64,000 nt of DNA from Gigantopelta aegis (lineage: Eukaryota > Mollusca > Gastropoda > Neomphalida > Peltospiridae). The notes under the pieces were generated by a model. It was not told the DNA's origin. It ran no database searches and was given only the letters and a program-made list of their open reading frames with translations. A program made the translations under genes and the position numbers. Shown here piece by piece: positions 26,125 to 34,884 of the stretch (its first letter is position 1; the number at the start of each line of letters is the position of its first letter). The DNA lies in NCBI RefSeq assembly GCF_016097555.1, contig NC_054702.1:84624175-84688174 (forward strand). Reading direction: 5' to 3'.

Positions 26125-27049
26125 GAATCTCATTGGCTTGAACACTGCCGGTGCATCAAAGTCTGTTCGACCCATCGGGTAGTTCGAACCATGCATTCGG
26201 CCGTTGTCGGGTGCTTCTGTAACACAAAAACCAATTGGAACACCTCGCATATTTCCGTAAAACTGGCTTGGGTGAGATGGTCCGATTGACTCATGAGTAA
26301 CGAAGTCGTCATCAAATGTCGGATGAGATACATATTTGTAACTATTATTTATCACCGTTAAATAAACAAATAACAAACACACTGTATTTATAAATATTTA
26401 TTTCTTTAAAAAATCGTTCTTTACTATGCTGTTGAGAAAAACGTTGAGAAAAAAATTAATGCATGAAGCACAGGCGGAGGGCCTTTACCTGTTATTGTTG
26501 CAATCACTACATTACAATGATCTCTCCTGTATTTCAAGTTAAAAACAGAATATGCCGATGCTCAGGCATAGAGTAGCGATTAAAATGATTAAAGTAAACC
26601 GGCGAGGCCTGGCTAGGCTCACCAATTGATTGGTGTTACAGGCAAGGTTCAGTCAGCTAACGATTGTCGTAGTACAATTGTTTGTACTAGAAAGATAATT
26701 ACCGATAGGTGCTAAATAAACAACATGATAAGCCGGCATATGATGTAGGATTAATTTGTTCCACTTTCAAACTTACTTCAAGACTGACATAAAAGGGTCG
26801 ATAAATATTTTTGTACATAAATATTTTTTGTATTTCTTCGGATAGACTTAGACGTTCGAGCTAAATATGTTTCATTTTACAGTTAGGACCAATAAACTGG
26901 TTTGAGAGAAAGCTTCTGTTCGACCCTAGGGGTATTCGACCAATCAGCACCATAAAAGGGTTTAATAGAGAAAAAAATCGGGAAATTGTTCTTGATTCGA
27001 GAATACCGGTAGGTTCGACCGTTGGGCGTTCGAGCCAATGAGTTTCTAC

Positions 27050-27100
<51 letters not shown>

Positions 27101-28568
27101 GCACGCACGCATGCACGCACGCACACACAAAATGTTTGTATTTAATTATGAAATACAAGCCCCATATTTTTTATCGTTCTAGGCTTGGTACCCTCCACTG
27201 GCGTGGGTAGGATTTTATATTGGGATTGTTGGGGGGGGGGGGGGGGGTAGGGAGAGAACCCACACTGTATATATGATTTTAGAAAATTTAATAGTTTAAA
27301 AAAAAAGTTAGATGGGGTGGGGGTGGGTTCCCTATGCCACTGCAGGGATGGCGCATGGCCTAGCACTTTTCAAAGAGGCACTTTTGTGGGTTATATTTGT
27401 TGTATCTGTGAAAATGTCGTCAATTTGAAAGAAGAGTCGTACCACTGTATTTTAAACTGCCACCCCTGCTCTGGTATCCTCCCCCCCCCATACCCTTTGA
27501 GCTCTAGTTTAGGTCGTGGTTTCTTGTTTGCTGTATTATGCGCCATTGTAGAACATGTGCCGGTGGGGATACAGGATATGTTAAAAAAAATATATATAAA
27601 AAATAGGTGTCATATTATCGACCACCTTAAATAATTGTCGTAATCCCCAGTGATGAAGTGGTCACTGCAGATCCTATCCCATCATGATGGTCCTTTTCAT
27701 TATGCATGGGTTCTGTTTAAGAATCACTTCCATGCAAACCCTGTAATTGTCGGTTTTTTTAAAGTTTTGAAAAACTGCTGCTTATATATCCAAACACTAA
27801 ACAATGATTCCATCCATACAATTCAATAGAATAAAAATTTTGTGTTTTAAAATACACATGTTCCAACTTCCCAGTAAAATGTCTGAAAGGCTGTGAATCA
27901 CGCTTTCATGTTATGCCGGTTAGTGCGTCACAGGGTCATGTGACTTGACTCTTGGAGTCGACAGGCGTTTTGGCAAGCAATGGGAAAAACGTGACCTTTT
28001 ATTGCGAATATATTAAAAACGGGTAAATTTAAAAAAAAATATTTTATTGATACTTCATATATTTTTTGTAAATGGTATGCATAGATACCAAACAATGGTG
28101 AATTATGTTTTTGATAAACGTTGACCTTTAAATGTTTTTGCAGGGAAGGTGAATCCAACTCAGTGCGAGGCTATTACAATGGTAGCTGCACAGGTGATGG
28201 GCAATCAGACGGCAGTTACCATTGGAGGCAGCAACGGTCATTTTGAACTGAATGTCTTTAAACCGTTAATTGTACGAAATGTTCTGCAGTCGACACGTCT
28301 CCTTGCTGACTCGTGCGTCTCATTTGCCAAGAATTGTGTGGTTGGCATAGAAGCCAACAGAGAGAACATCAACAATTTGCTGAACCAATCCCTGATGTTG
28401 GTAACTGCGTTAAATCCCTACATTGGCTACGACAATTCTGCCATGGTTGCCAAGCTGGCCCACAAGGAGGGGATAACTCTGAAGCAAGCAGCTCTCAAAT
28501 TGGGAGTTCTTTCTGAAGAAGAGTTTGATAAGTACCTCAAGCCAGAAACAATGCTGGGACCCAAGTGA
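8519..28568 (+). CDS. FH: fumarate hydratase (class II), eight coding exons, first exon not found
   Basis: Fumarase catalyses the reversible hydration of fumarate to L-malate in the TCA cycle and acts as a homotetramer in mitochondria and cytosol. Eight exons join in phase: 8519-8638, 9227-9337, 16828-17004, 18627-18782, 21405-21516, 23982-24062, 25023-25226 and 28144-28568. All have AG acceptors and GT donors and together encode 461 residues ending ETMLGPK. The human enzyme without its targeting peptide has almost the same length. Visible family motifs are [40 protein letters not shown], the catalytic-histidine segment IGRTHTQ, and the class II signature GSSIMPGKVNP across the last junction. 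The exon with the start codon and transit peptide lies upstream and was not recognised. Oddities are VNMSQSSND, where the human and yeast enzymes have lysine for methionine, an upstream exon 2 copy and a triplicated acceptor at 18541-18627. The introns carry intact and dead transposons. Confidence 0.96.
9227..9337 (+). CDS. FH: FH exon ([12 protein letters not shown]...)
   Basis: 37 codons between acceptor tttcag and donor gtatgg, phase 0 on both sides. The text [12 protein letters not shown] and YGLDPKL matches the fumarase N-terminal domain. Confidence 0.95.
9338..10450. other. FH intron, no gene
   Basis: Intron sequence without coding signal. The short motif gctaYgctca recurs near 9511, 9530, 10345 and 10370, which suggests decayed repeat material. 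Confidence 0.5.
10455..12832. mobile_element. possible 2.4-kb TIR element in FH intron
   Basis: The left edge 'aacctgtcaacctt' with downstream 'agcaggagat' is the approximate reverse complement of the right edge, 'tctcctgctc' followed by 'agggttgacaggtct'. No transposase was recognised between them. The match is imperfect and the exact ends are uncertain. Confidence 0.35.
11766..11905. repeat. 140-bp palindrome (fold-back element)
   Basis: Left arm GAGATTATTACC..TTTCGGTATCG..ATATTAGGAATAAAAAT is nearly the reverse complement of the right arm ATTTTTATTCCTAATAT..AATACCGAAA..GGTAATAACCTC. The arms are about 57 bases with a few mismatches and a short loop. The shape is that of a palindromic MITE. 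Confidence 0.85.
14079..14902. mobile_element. 824-bp MITE inserted in the recombinase gene
   Basis: The ends CAGGCGCGGAT and ATCTGCGCCTG are near-perfect inverted repeats. The 5-base sequence GCTGT stands on both sides (14074-14078 and 14903-14907), as a target site duplication. Inside is a SINE-derived piece (about 14338-14585). Removing the insert and one GCTGT restores frame continuity of the recombinase across the site. Confidence 0.85.
14338..14741 (+). repeat. SINE fragment plus dispersed repeat inside the MITE
   Basis: 14338-14585 contains the SINE middle and tail (ccatggtatgtaatatc, gctgctaat, gagtagcccctg, ggtccttaaccatat, aataaaatgtgttg). 14590-14741 ends in 'ggaatgtccctttaag', which resembles the repeat ending near 45968 ('gggtatgtccctttaag'). 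Confidence 0.6.
15618..16827. other. FH intron with (TA)n at 16037-16073
   Basis: No gene seen. A TA dinucleotide run of roughly 18 copies lies near 16037-16073; the rest is AT-rich intron DNA. Confidence 0.6.
16828..17004 (+). CDS. FH: FH exon with the substrate-site loops
   Basis: 59 codons, phase 0, acceptor ttcttcag and donor gtagca. It holds [20 protein letters not shown] and [10 protein letters not shown]. The methionine before SQ is lysine in the human and yeast enzymes as I recall them. Confidence 0.97.
17005..18540. other. FH intron, no gene
   Basis: AT-rich intron without repeats or ORFs I can identify. It ends in the first of three acceptor copies. Confidence 0.5.
18498..18658 (+). 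repeat. 43-bp tandem triplication of a splice acceptor and exon start
   Basis: The unit ttttttgttacag plus 30 exon bases (agttctaatgatacattccc...gctatg) occurs three times, with exon starts at 18541, 18584 and 18627. Only the third runs on into the exon. The period, 43, is not a multiple of three, and use of either upstream acceptor reads MFFVTEF then a stop. Confidence 0.95.
18627..18782 (+). CDS. FH: FH exon with [11 protein letters not shown] and IGRTHTQ
   Basis: 52 codons, phase 0, donor gtaagt. The start is set by the third acceptor copy because only this one keeps the frame. It holds the catalytic-histidine segment. Confidence 0.96.
18888..20487 (-). mobile_element. Tc1/mariner transposon, apparently intact
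   Basis: The element is 1600 bp with perfect 26-bp terminal inverted repeats (TACTACTCAAAAGAATTTAA and on to GGGTCA). A TA target duplication lies at 18886-18887 and 20488-20489. It holds one uninterrupted transposase gene on the minus strand, opposite to FH transcription, in the intron between the FH exons at 18627 and 21405. Confidence 0.95.
19101..20162 (-). CDS. Tc1-type DD34E transposase
   Basis: 353 codons from the first ATG; the methionine at residue 13 ([15 protein letters not shown]) is the more usual family start. The enzyme binds the TIRs and carries out cut-and-paste transposition into TA sites in the nucleus. Residues about 13-70 form a helix-turn-helix DNA-binding region ([20 protein letters not shown]). 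A GRPR motif follows, then a second HTH, and then the catalytic triad: D in MFTDESRF, D in QDDNARPH, and E in [13 protein letters not shown]. There are exactly 34 residues between the second D and the E. The block [12 protein letters not shown] is typical of the family. There is no stop or frameshift and the length is normal, so with perfect TIRs this copy could be autonomous. Confidence 0.95.
   Translation of the reverse strand: MRSCTVHTPNLTMVRLQLTIEDRGRAIAWLQDGNTQRNVALRLGVSQSVVGRVWQRYQATNSVRNRPCSGRPRNTTNREDRYITNMALRQRTTTARRLRDNLRTATGTRVSDQTIRNRLRANNLHCRRQAVQPPLLPRHRTARRHWCTLHLRWQRVQWGRVMFTDESRFSLQFNDGRVRVYRRPGERFADLNVRQCHRFGGGSVMVWGGISIHHRTPLYVVNGNLNGIRYLNEIIRPLVLPGLQQTGGGAVLQDDNARPHRTRVVTDFLRQQGIARMDWPAYSPDLAPIEHAWDELGRRVRDNHAPPANLHDLGQLLMAEWQAIPQEFFRRLINSMRQRCVECIRARGGFTHY
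20640..20878 (+). repeat. degenerate tandem repeat around 'caaataacatga'
   Basis: Two 27-bp copies (aaataacatgaccactacatgtttacc) are followed by three longer, diverged copies (about 60-67 bp) sharing 'atcaaataacat' and 'gaaaatagtcatattgga'. It lies in an FH intron next to the hairpin at 20879-21047, which contains the related 'aaataacatgac'. Confidence 0.8.
20879..21047. repeat. ~168-bp inverted repeat (hairpin)
   Basis: Arms 20892-20933 and 20990-21031 are near-perfect reverse complements (ACAGAACC..ACCAGT..GTTTTGTCA..TTATTTATTGCA). Pairing goes on outward (GTATGTA / TACATAC) and inside the loop (TTTATAGTA / TACTATAAA), so most of the element would fold on itself. Confidence 0.85.
21405..21516 (+). 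CDS. FH: FH exon ([17 protein letters not shown]...)
   Basis: 37 codons plus one base. Acceptor ttgcag, donor gtatac. The split glycine codon is completed by GT at the start of the next exon. [11 protein letters not shown] is a central-helix motif of the fumarase/aspartase superfamily. Confidence 0.97.
22408..23269. mobile_element. 862-bp MITE with TA target duplication
   Basis: The ends CTGTAGATCTTGAAATTAA and TTAATTTCAGTATCTACAG are imperfect inverted repeats flanked by TA on each side (22406-22407, 23270-23271). Just inside, 'ttaatgcga' appears in both orientations. There is no transposase, so it is a non-autonomous element, probably mobilised by a Tc1/mariner-superfamily transposase. Confidence 0.8.
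23982..24062 (+). CDS. FH: FH exon ([14 protein letters not shown]...)
   Basis: 81 bases, acceptor ttttag, donor gtaaaa. It holds [18 protein letters not shown], a conserved fumarase segment. Confidence 0.96.
24447..24635 (+). pseudogene. Tc1-type transposase C-terminal relic
   Basis: The plus strand reads [19 protein letters not shown], a decayed form of the WPAxSPDLxPIEHxWD motif around the catalytic glutamate (D replaces E here), followed by typical C-terminal text to a stop. The upstream transposase parts are not recognisable. It is a relic in an FH intron and unlike the intact copy at 18888. Confidence 0.75.
25023..25226 (+). CDS. FH: FH exon ending in the fumarase signature
   Basis: 204 bases, acceptor cctccag, donor gtagtg. 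It encodes [37 protein letters not shown] and GSSIMPG. The last glycine codon is split with the next exon, giving GSSIMPGKVNP. Confidence 0.97.
25227..26081. other. FH intron with short (GTT)n run
   Basis: A (TTG)n run lies at 25298-25322. Otherwise AT-rich intron with no gene seen. Confidence 0.5.
26084..26120. repeat. (TA)n microsatellite at left edge of MITE
   Basis: TA run of about 18 copies, preceded by (TG)n. The MITE at 26120-27051 begins inside it. Confidence 0.9.
26120..27051. mobile_element. pogo/Tigger-like MITE inserted in a TA microsatellite
   Basis: The left end TAGTAGAATCTCATTGGCTT and the right end (as reverse complement) CAGTAGAAACTCATTGGCTC are inverted repeats of more than 25 bases with few mismatches. 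Pogo-type elements have TIRs starting CAGT(A/G)GA and insert at TA. Both sides here are TA runs. The ~930 bp contain no transposase ORF. Confidence 0.8.
27055..27099. repeat. (TA)n microsatellite at right edge of MITE
   Basis: Continuation of the TA tract on the far side of the MITE, followed by (CGCA)n/(CACG)n. Confidence 0.9.
27100..28143. other. FH intron end, no gene
   Basis: Contains a G-homopolymer near 27230-27247, a C-homopolymer near 27480 and otherwise unassigned intron DNA. Confidence 0.5.
28144..28568 (+). CDS. FH: FH terminal exon
   Basis: Acceptor tttgcag. The first two bases complete the split glycine. 141 codons from [10 protein letters not shown], including [14 protein letters not shown] and [12 protein letters not shown], end LGPK and TGA at 28566. 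Candidate poly(A) signals AATAAA occur at 28946 and 29021, both inside the MITE that follows. Confidence 0.98.
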
Positions 28569-28702
28569 AGTGGATTATTTTCTATATTATCCACATGGTT
28601 CAAAGCGGCCGGTGAAGAACATTTCTGCAGATTGTATGGATACAGATTTCATGTGCATTCACTTAATACATCTGTAGCCTGTATGTAAACTGCATGGTCA
28701 AC

Positions 28703-29246
28703 AAGATCTTAGCTAAAATTAGCTCTACTGGGTCTACCAGTAGATCTAACAGTATTGCGTGGACTCCCATGTCCAGGTGACTTCCATCTATAAATAACAA
28801 TTTAAATATCAACCAATTACACTTTGCTTTTTATAGCGTTATTCGGGAGCATACAAATTAAAAAAATATCGGGCGAGACTATTTATTCAATAGACGAACT
28901 TGTTGGTCTATTTCAACATTGAAAAAACAGGGGTAAAAGTACAGTAATAAACTCTGGATTGTATACTAGTATAAACAGATTTTATGGTTATACCATTTTT
29001 TCGTCTTGAAATGAATTTTAAATAAAATTTTATATTGCAATTAGTTTCCAGCATACTTCGTAATTCACCCGAATCATTTCGTATACCCTCGGCATAATCC
29101 CGAATGTTTTCAAATTCTTTTCAAATCACTGGCATAATTTTGCAAGTACGGTTTTGATTGGTCGAATGAAAGGTCAACCAGACATAAGCTCCAATGGGCT
29201 GCTGTTAGATCTACATGTAATAGTGGAGCTAATTTTAATTAGATTG
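28703..29246. mobile_element. long-TIR MITE just after the FH stop codon (diverged)
   Basis: Homologous to the element at 55070-55663. The right end is caagtacggttttgattgg... to agctaattttaattagattg, and the left end starts near 'agctaaaattagctctactg'. The internal match includes 'gggagcatacaaatt' and 'aatatcgggcgaga'. The left TIR is partly rearranged. It begins about 135 bp after the stop codon, so it may form part of the FH 3'UTR. Confidence 0.75.
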
Positions 29247-30004
29247 ATTTGTTACATACCATTAATTATTTTGCTTATGAAGTTTGTATTACCACAAGTG
29301 ACCTTAATAAGTTTTATAGGAAATTTGTAACACTTTATTAATTGTACAAATCAGGGAATTTGAATTGTATTGTCAATCATTAGCATTGCAATGCACTTAA
29401 GCAAACAATACTGCGACTAGTCAACTTCAGATAAATGTTTTGCTCTGCTATGATGTTTAATCAGCAGAGCTTTTCTGATACTGATTTGTTCAGCATCCAG
29501 TCTATCTCCAAGAGTTTGATTGGATCATTTTGAAACTTGGTATAGTGATTCTCTGGGGCAATCTTTATGTTCGTATATAAAGCATAATTGGTTCCTGCCT
29601 TAAGATATCTGCTTTATCTTGGTTAGAATGGTTAATGGAGTGTTGTTTCATTTATCGTGCAATCCAATAAGAATAGTTGGAAAATCATAATTATTCCAGT
29701 TTTGGTTGTTTGCAATTGAATACTATCAACCTATCAAGGCTTGTGCAGCATGACTTCATTCAAGATCCATGATGTCATTCTTTGTAAGACTGCCTACATT
29801 CTGTCGCATTAAAACAATTTTTTTTTAAAACTAAAATATATGTTCTGTATCTTTATCTTGACACAAAACATTATTGTATACATTGTACTGAAACAAATTA
29901 TTTAAAGATTATGCTGTTGAAAATCTTGTCTGAAATACAGGAGTCACGTCTGGCTTGTCTCACTGAACACAAATTTTGAAATTTACCTAGTCATAATATC
30001 CCAA

Positions 30005-30135
30005 TGTATAGAATGGTCTGATTGATATGATCTAAATATCTAAACTGATTGGTTTTTGGATGCCCACTCAATTGAGATATGATCGAAGCATTCAGGGGTC
30101 AAGGTCATACCTTAAGGTCAAGGTCAAACATGTCG
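30005..30135 (+). repeat. inverted repeat, left arm beside CXC-domain ORF
   Basis: About 130 bases ('tgatctaaatatctaaactgat', 'attgagatatgatcg', 'caggggtcaaggtcat') match the reverse complement of 32710-32840 at roughly three quarters of positions by eye. A partial tandem version of the same text follows at 30190-30255. Confidence 0.7.
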
Positions 30136-30335
30136 GGTGCATCTAAGTAATGTTTATTCTCAATGGCATTATGTATTTTTGTAAACTGGTCATTGTTTTG
30201 GATGCCCAATCGATAGTGATATGTTCCAAGACCCACCAGGGTGGATGTCATACCTCAATCTTACACAATCGCACAACTAACGTCACAGTAAGGTCAAGAT
30301 CAAAACATTTACAAAGTATGTTGAATACCACTATC

Positions 30336-31816
30336 TTAGAAAAAATTGTCTTCATCATCAACTTTGAACTCCACTGCATTGCAGCAATCCTCACATTTGC
30401 ACAGAGCAGTGCAACTGAGACCATTTCTCAGGCAAGAGCAGTTGGTCGACTTGCATGAACCATGGCATCCACACTTCACCAGCTCCAAGACAGCCAGGGG
30501 TGCTGGTTTATTCAAGCATTTGATCGGGAGATATCCACCTTCAGGGTTGATTTCCCATCCATTTTGTTCAAGTGGTGGTAGCATTGGTTTTGACACAGTG
30601 TACGACTTGTCTCGCATTGACATATAGTTAGCTCGAAGAATGTGGGGGATTAGAGTCCCCAGTATCGGTGGAAGCTTTTCACCTTCGAGGTTTGTTTTGA
30701 AAAACAGTTCCCACCGAAGGGCATGGAGAGACTTTAGGTGACTGCTTTCCGAATAAACACTGCAGACAAATCTTTCAAGAGGGCGATACTTCTCAGGAAT
30801 CATTATGTCTTCTTGCCCTTGACTGCCTAGAGCTTTAACAATGAATGGATTGTTTCCCATGTTCTCAAAAGCTTGCACAATTGCATCATTTTTTCCCAAA
30901 GACAGATAAGCAGAAACCCATGTTTTTTTGGACACGCCAACAAATTTCCCGCCTAGTGAAATGGTGCAGGCCAACTAAGTCCCTTGCTGTTTCAATTCCA
31001 ATTGCCTTTACCCGATCACGCACATCAATTTCTCTATATTTAGTTCCCTTTCCAGTTAAGAGACGGAGCTTGGTGTATACACCCAAATGACCATGTGATA
31101 CCAGGTCAATGAGTAGAATCAGAATGTCAGTATCTGGAGACCATACATCAATAGCCTTGAGCTTTGACATACGCACGAAGTCCAGCACATGTAGAGGAAT
31201 CATTGTATCTGCCTCTTCGTGAGTGTGAGTCATCATGTCTTCCGGTAGTAACCCAGGCCGATTCGATTTGACTTTGTCTAGATATGATACTACCAAGTCC
31301 TGCGTTGATTTACTGAAGGCCTCCAGGAGAGCTTCACCCAGTAGCTCAGTTAACTGAGATTTCGTTTTTGAGTTCGAGAGGAGTTCTTTTAGCGACACTT
31401 TTGCTAAGTTCATATCATTGTGAACCTTGAATTCCAGAGCTGATGTTTTTTCAGCTCGTTTGGCACGTGTTTTGTTTTTCAGAGATGCATCCAGGTACCG
31501 ATCGAATAGGACTCGTCCCTGAGAATAGCCCTTAATCAATCGGATGATCCTTTTCACAAAAGCATTTTGAGATGAGACATTTGTGTCATTCCTGGAGTCT
31601 TCTTCATGCTTTGTGAAACTGCCATAGCATAAAAAAAATCACTGTTTCAAGTTCATCATCGAGATCAATTTCACAAAACATTGCTTTGTCGGCCTCAACA
31701 CCTTCCTCGATGGCTACACAAGCATGTTCAGTAATACTTTCATCGATATTCTTGGTCGATGGCTGGACGTTGGAGATAACGGGTACAGCCTCAACAGCAT
31801 GCATGATACTGCGCAA
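30336..31816 (-). pseudogene. ORF with PIN-like and CXC zinc domains, frameshifted, probably element-borne
   Basis: Three minus-strand pieces: 31816-31604, 31557-30886 and 30974-30336. The middle piece has a helical part, then THEEADTMIPLHVLD, VWSPDTDILILLIDL and LVGLHHFT. This pattern of acidic motifs recalls PIN/FEN-like nucleases (inference). Near 30960 a deletion shifts the frame inside the segment after HHFT, removing part of that motif. The last piece continues GGKFVGVSKKTWVSAYLSLG, LRWELFF and HILRANYMSMRDKSYT, then a cysteine-rich end (CGCHGSCKSTNCSC and CTALCKCEDCC) like the CXC domain of tesmin/TSO1 proteins. I recall many similar uncharacterised proteins in cnidarian and mollusc genomes, often multicopy. 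Inverted repeats on both sides suggest a transposon cargo or transposase. Function is not established. Confidence 0.6.
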
Positions 31817-31965
31817 TTTTGAACGGTCGGTCGAAAGGTCGAAAGGGCCGAGCTAATATAGGTTTTGATATTAGTGAATCGAGAGTAGCTCGTTAATTTT
31901 AGACCTTTACGATGCTGTGGTGTCTCCCTAGGTTGCCCATAGGGCCCTTATAAGGGCCTGATCGT
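31804..31965 (+). repeat. dispersed repeat, copy 1
   Basis: Shares 'gaacggtcggtcgaaagg', 'gagctaatataggttttgat' and 'cgagagtagctcg' with 53420-53512, and 'gtgtctccctaggttgccc' with the reverse complement of 34885-34990. Confidence 0.8.
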
Positions 31966-32709
31966 TTCTGGTCGAGGCATCACCAAGTACCAAGTTATTA
32001 CCAGCAGCAAGTATTGGGGGTTTGGGTGGGGGAGGCCAATATTCTTTTGTTCAGCTGCTTCCCCCGGGTGCATTGCAATTGTGTACTCGGAACGGTATTC
32101 TTTTGTCCGGTTCCTTATTAGAGTAGGTGCTGGGCCATTAAATGGGGGCGGGTGCATTGTTATCATTAGTCAATGCACCCTGTGTACTGATGCAGTGAGC
32201 GTGTAGTCTGTGTGTGAATCCTAGTTTTGTGTTACGGTTGTACCTATTGTCTTAAGTCCCTATTCTAGTGAGTTCAACGGTCATTCATGACCACCCATCC
32301 CCCTCCGTCCTTGTATAGCATTGAATACAATGACGGAGGGGGAGTTAAACTAGCCTAGCTATCTAATTTGAAGGGTTAAACCCTTATAGTGTAGGTATTG
32401 GTTTAAAAGCCTAGTGCTTGGCATACTTAACTTTATTACCAATGCAATAAAACGAAACTAACGGTGGCAAGTAGTAATAGTATACATATATGCACCGATC
32501 TAGGTACTTAGTTTGAAGAATTTTGATTCCCGCCCCCCTAAATATAGGATTTTAGTAGGCTTACTTTAAATCTTATCAGTCATTGTTCTTTATTCATGTG
32601 TTTCCAACAATAATTAACATGGGTAATAATTCAGCCTTAGATGACCAAGATATCTCGAGATCTGAAAGACATAAATGAAGACTATTAAGTTACAAAATAT
32701 CAATATTTT

Positions 32710-32840
32710 AGTTTGACCTTGACTCTTATGTATGACCTTGACCCCTGAGTGTCTCGTATCATATCTCAATCAATTGTGCATCCCTAAAACTATCAGTTTA
32801 CATATTTAAATCATATTAATCACACCATTCTTTGCTGATA
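32710..32840 (-). repeat. inverted repeat, right arm beside CXC-domain ORF
   Basis: Reverse-complement partner of 30005-30135. The two arms enclose the CXC-domain ORF and about 2.6 kb. Confidence 0.7.
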
Positions 32841-33089
32841 TATGCCTATTTCAATGTTGATCTGGCTCAAGGTCATTAAGAGGTCATGTGACCCCCCTTA
32901 ATGTGGTCGAAAAAAAATTTACCTTCTATTTTCGTGTTTCTTTCATCCAAAAGATGCATTACCCACCCCTAACTCAATTTGGGCATGAAAATCCTACGGG
33001 AGCATAAATTTGCTACATGCTCAACTGGACTAACATGGCATATGAGCCATCATTGCTTTCACATTTTGTTCTCCAATGAAAAGCCAAGT

Positions 33090-33425
33090 CGAGACGTAGC
33101 CCAGTGGTAAAGTGCTCGCTTGATGCGCGTTCGGTTTGGGGTCAATCCCAGTCAGTGGGGCCATTTGGCTATTTTTTGCTCCATGCTCCAGCCAGTGCAC
33201 CACGACTGGTACATCAAAGGCTGTGGTATGTACTATCCTGTCTATGGGATGGTGCATATAAAAGATACCATGCGGCTAATCGAAAAAGAGTAGCTCATGA
33301 AGTGGTGACAGCGGCTTTCGGAGCTCGATATCTGTGTGGTCCTTATCCGTATGTTCGACGCCATATAACCGTAAATAAAATGTGTTGAGTGCATTGTTAA
33401 ATCAACCATTTCCTTCCAATAAAAA
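33090..33425 (+). repeat. tRNA-derived SINE
   Basis: Starts GAGACGTAGCCCAGTGG (A-box-like) with GGGGTCAATCCCAG (B-box-like) about 40 bases on. Then follow the family middle (ccacgactggtacatcaaag, tatcctgtctatgggatggt) and tail (ataaccgtaaataaaatgtg). Same family as 56189-56515. Confidence 0.85.
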
Positions 33426-33694
33426 GCCCTAAATTAGTATGTTTGATTGCTTTTTTTTTCTTCAGAATTACCCCCCCCCCCCCATCTAGTCATTTTTATT
33501 CTGTATAATTAAATTTTATGTTCAATCATCTATACCATGTACCATCCTCCATTTTAAGCATTTTTTTTGACTTGACATAGAAAAGAAATACTGTTTTTGA
33601 AAAAAAAAAAATATATATATATATAAATAAAACGGATAAACTCACTTGGTGAAGAATGTCGTCTGCTCATTTTGAAATTATATATAAAAATAAT

Positions 33695-33770
33695 CAAATA
33701 TAAAGCACATTGATTTAGTAATCATCGGCTATTGGATATCAAACATTTGTAATCAAATATAGACTTTAGT
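33695..33770 (-). repeat. SINE tail fragment
   Basis: The plus strand shows 'gcacattgatttagtaatca' and 'cggctattggatatcaaaca', the reverse complement of the tail of the 36560-36954 type. Confidence 0.6.
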
Positions 33771-34884
33771 AGAATAAACTAATCATGGAAATATAATTTC
33801 AAACTACAAGCAGATGACCTTGTCCACTATGGACAAGTACCATTTGGCTGTTCTATTTATACAGTGGCCAATGTTGTTACAAATTGTATGTTAAAACAGA
33901 GCATTCTTGTGATTTCCAAAATGACACTTTTCTTTTTCAATCTAGAATTATTGACCAAAACAATTCAAAATAAGTACTGGTACAGGGTATAACCGTGAAA
34001 ATAAGTCAATAAATTTACTAAACTATATATTTGTCGACTATTATTTTAACTTTTCTAGTTTTTAAAAACTGAAAAAAGATTAATAGCAGAGTTGTCTAGG
34101 CAGACTGGACTGTTGTTTTTTAAAACAATATTTATTCAATAAAGTGGACTGGCAAATGGATGTTGCCTGTTGTTAAATATATGATCTACCGAAAGGCTTT
34201 AATGTACCGGGTATGTTGATAATACTTTTAGACAAGTAGGTAATACAATTCAAAATATTTTTGTGCCTTTTTATTCTTTAGGATATCACTTTGGTTTCTT
34301 TACAAACGATGTTTTATTCGACCTACCAATCATTGAATATTGCCATTATGTTTCACATATAGTACAAAACTGTGTGAAAGATAATAAATATTTCGACAAT
34401 CAACTTGTAGTTCACAATTCTGATATAGTTAATGTTTTATTTTCCTGCTGATATACATTTCTCTTCAAATATTTCTCAGTGTTATTACAACTTTTTTTTA
34501 ATTTTTAATTTTTTTTTATAAAGGTATATCTTTTTAGTCGTCCTACCGGTGAATCGTAGGGGACTATAGATTTTATCTCTATCTTTCCATCTGTCTGTCC
34601 CACATATATTTTTATTTTTTTCACAATGCCTTGAGATAATGAGGTAATATTTTGTGTGTACCTTCATTATGTTATGTTACACTTACAGATCAAGTTTTGA
34701 CTTTCATGGCTACTTACCAATTTCTTTTTACAGTTATGGCCCTTGAACTTAGAGAGATACAAAAAAAAACGTGTACTCTTAGAATGCTTGTTCTTAATAT
34801 ACAATGTTTGTTGTAATTTATGCAGGGATCTTATTGCCTGCTGTCCCATGGGACTGGCAATAATTTTGCATTTATACCATGCTG

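Noticed and set aside
33030..33388. ORFs of 75-94 codons around 33100-33390
   Set aside because: They run through a tRNA-derived SINE on either strand.
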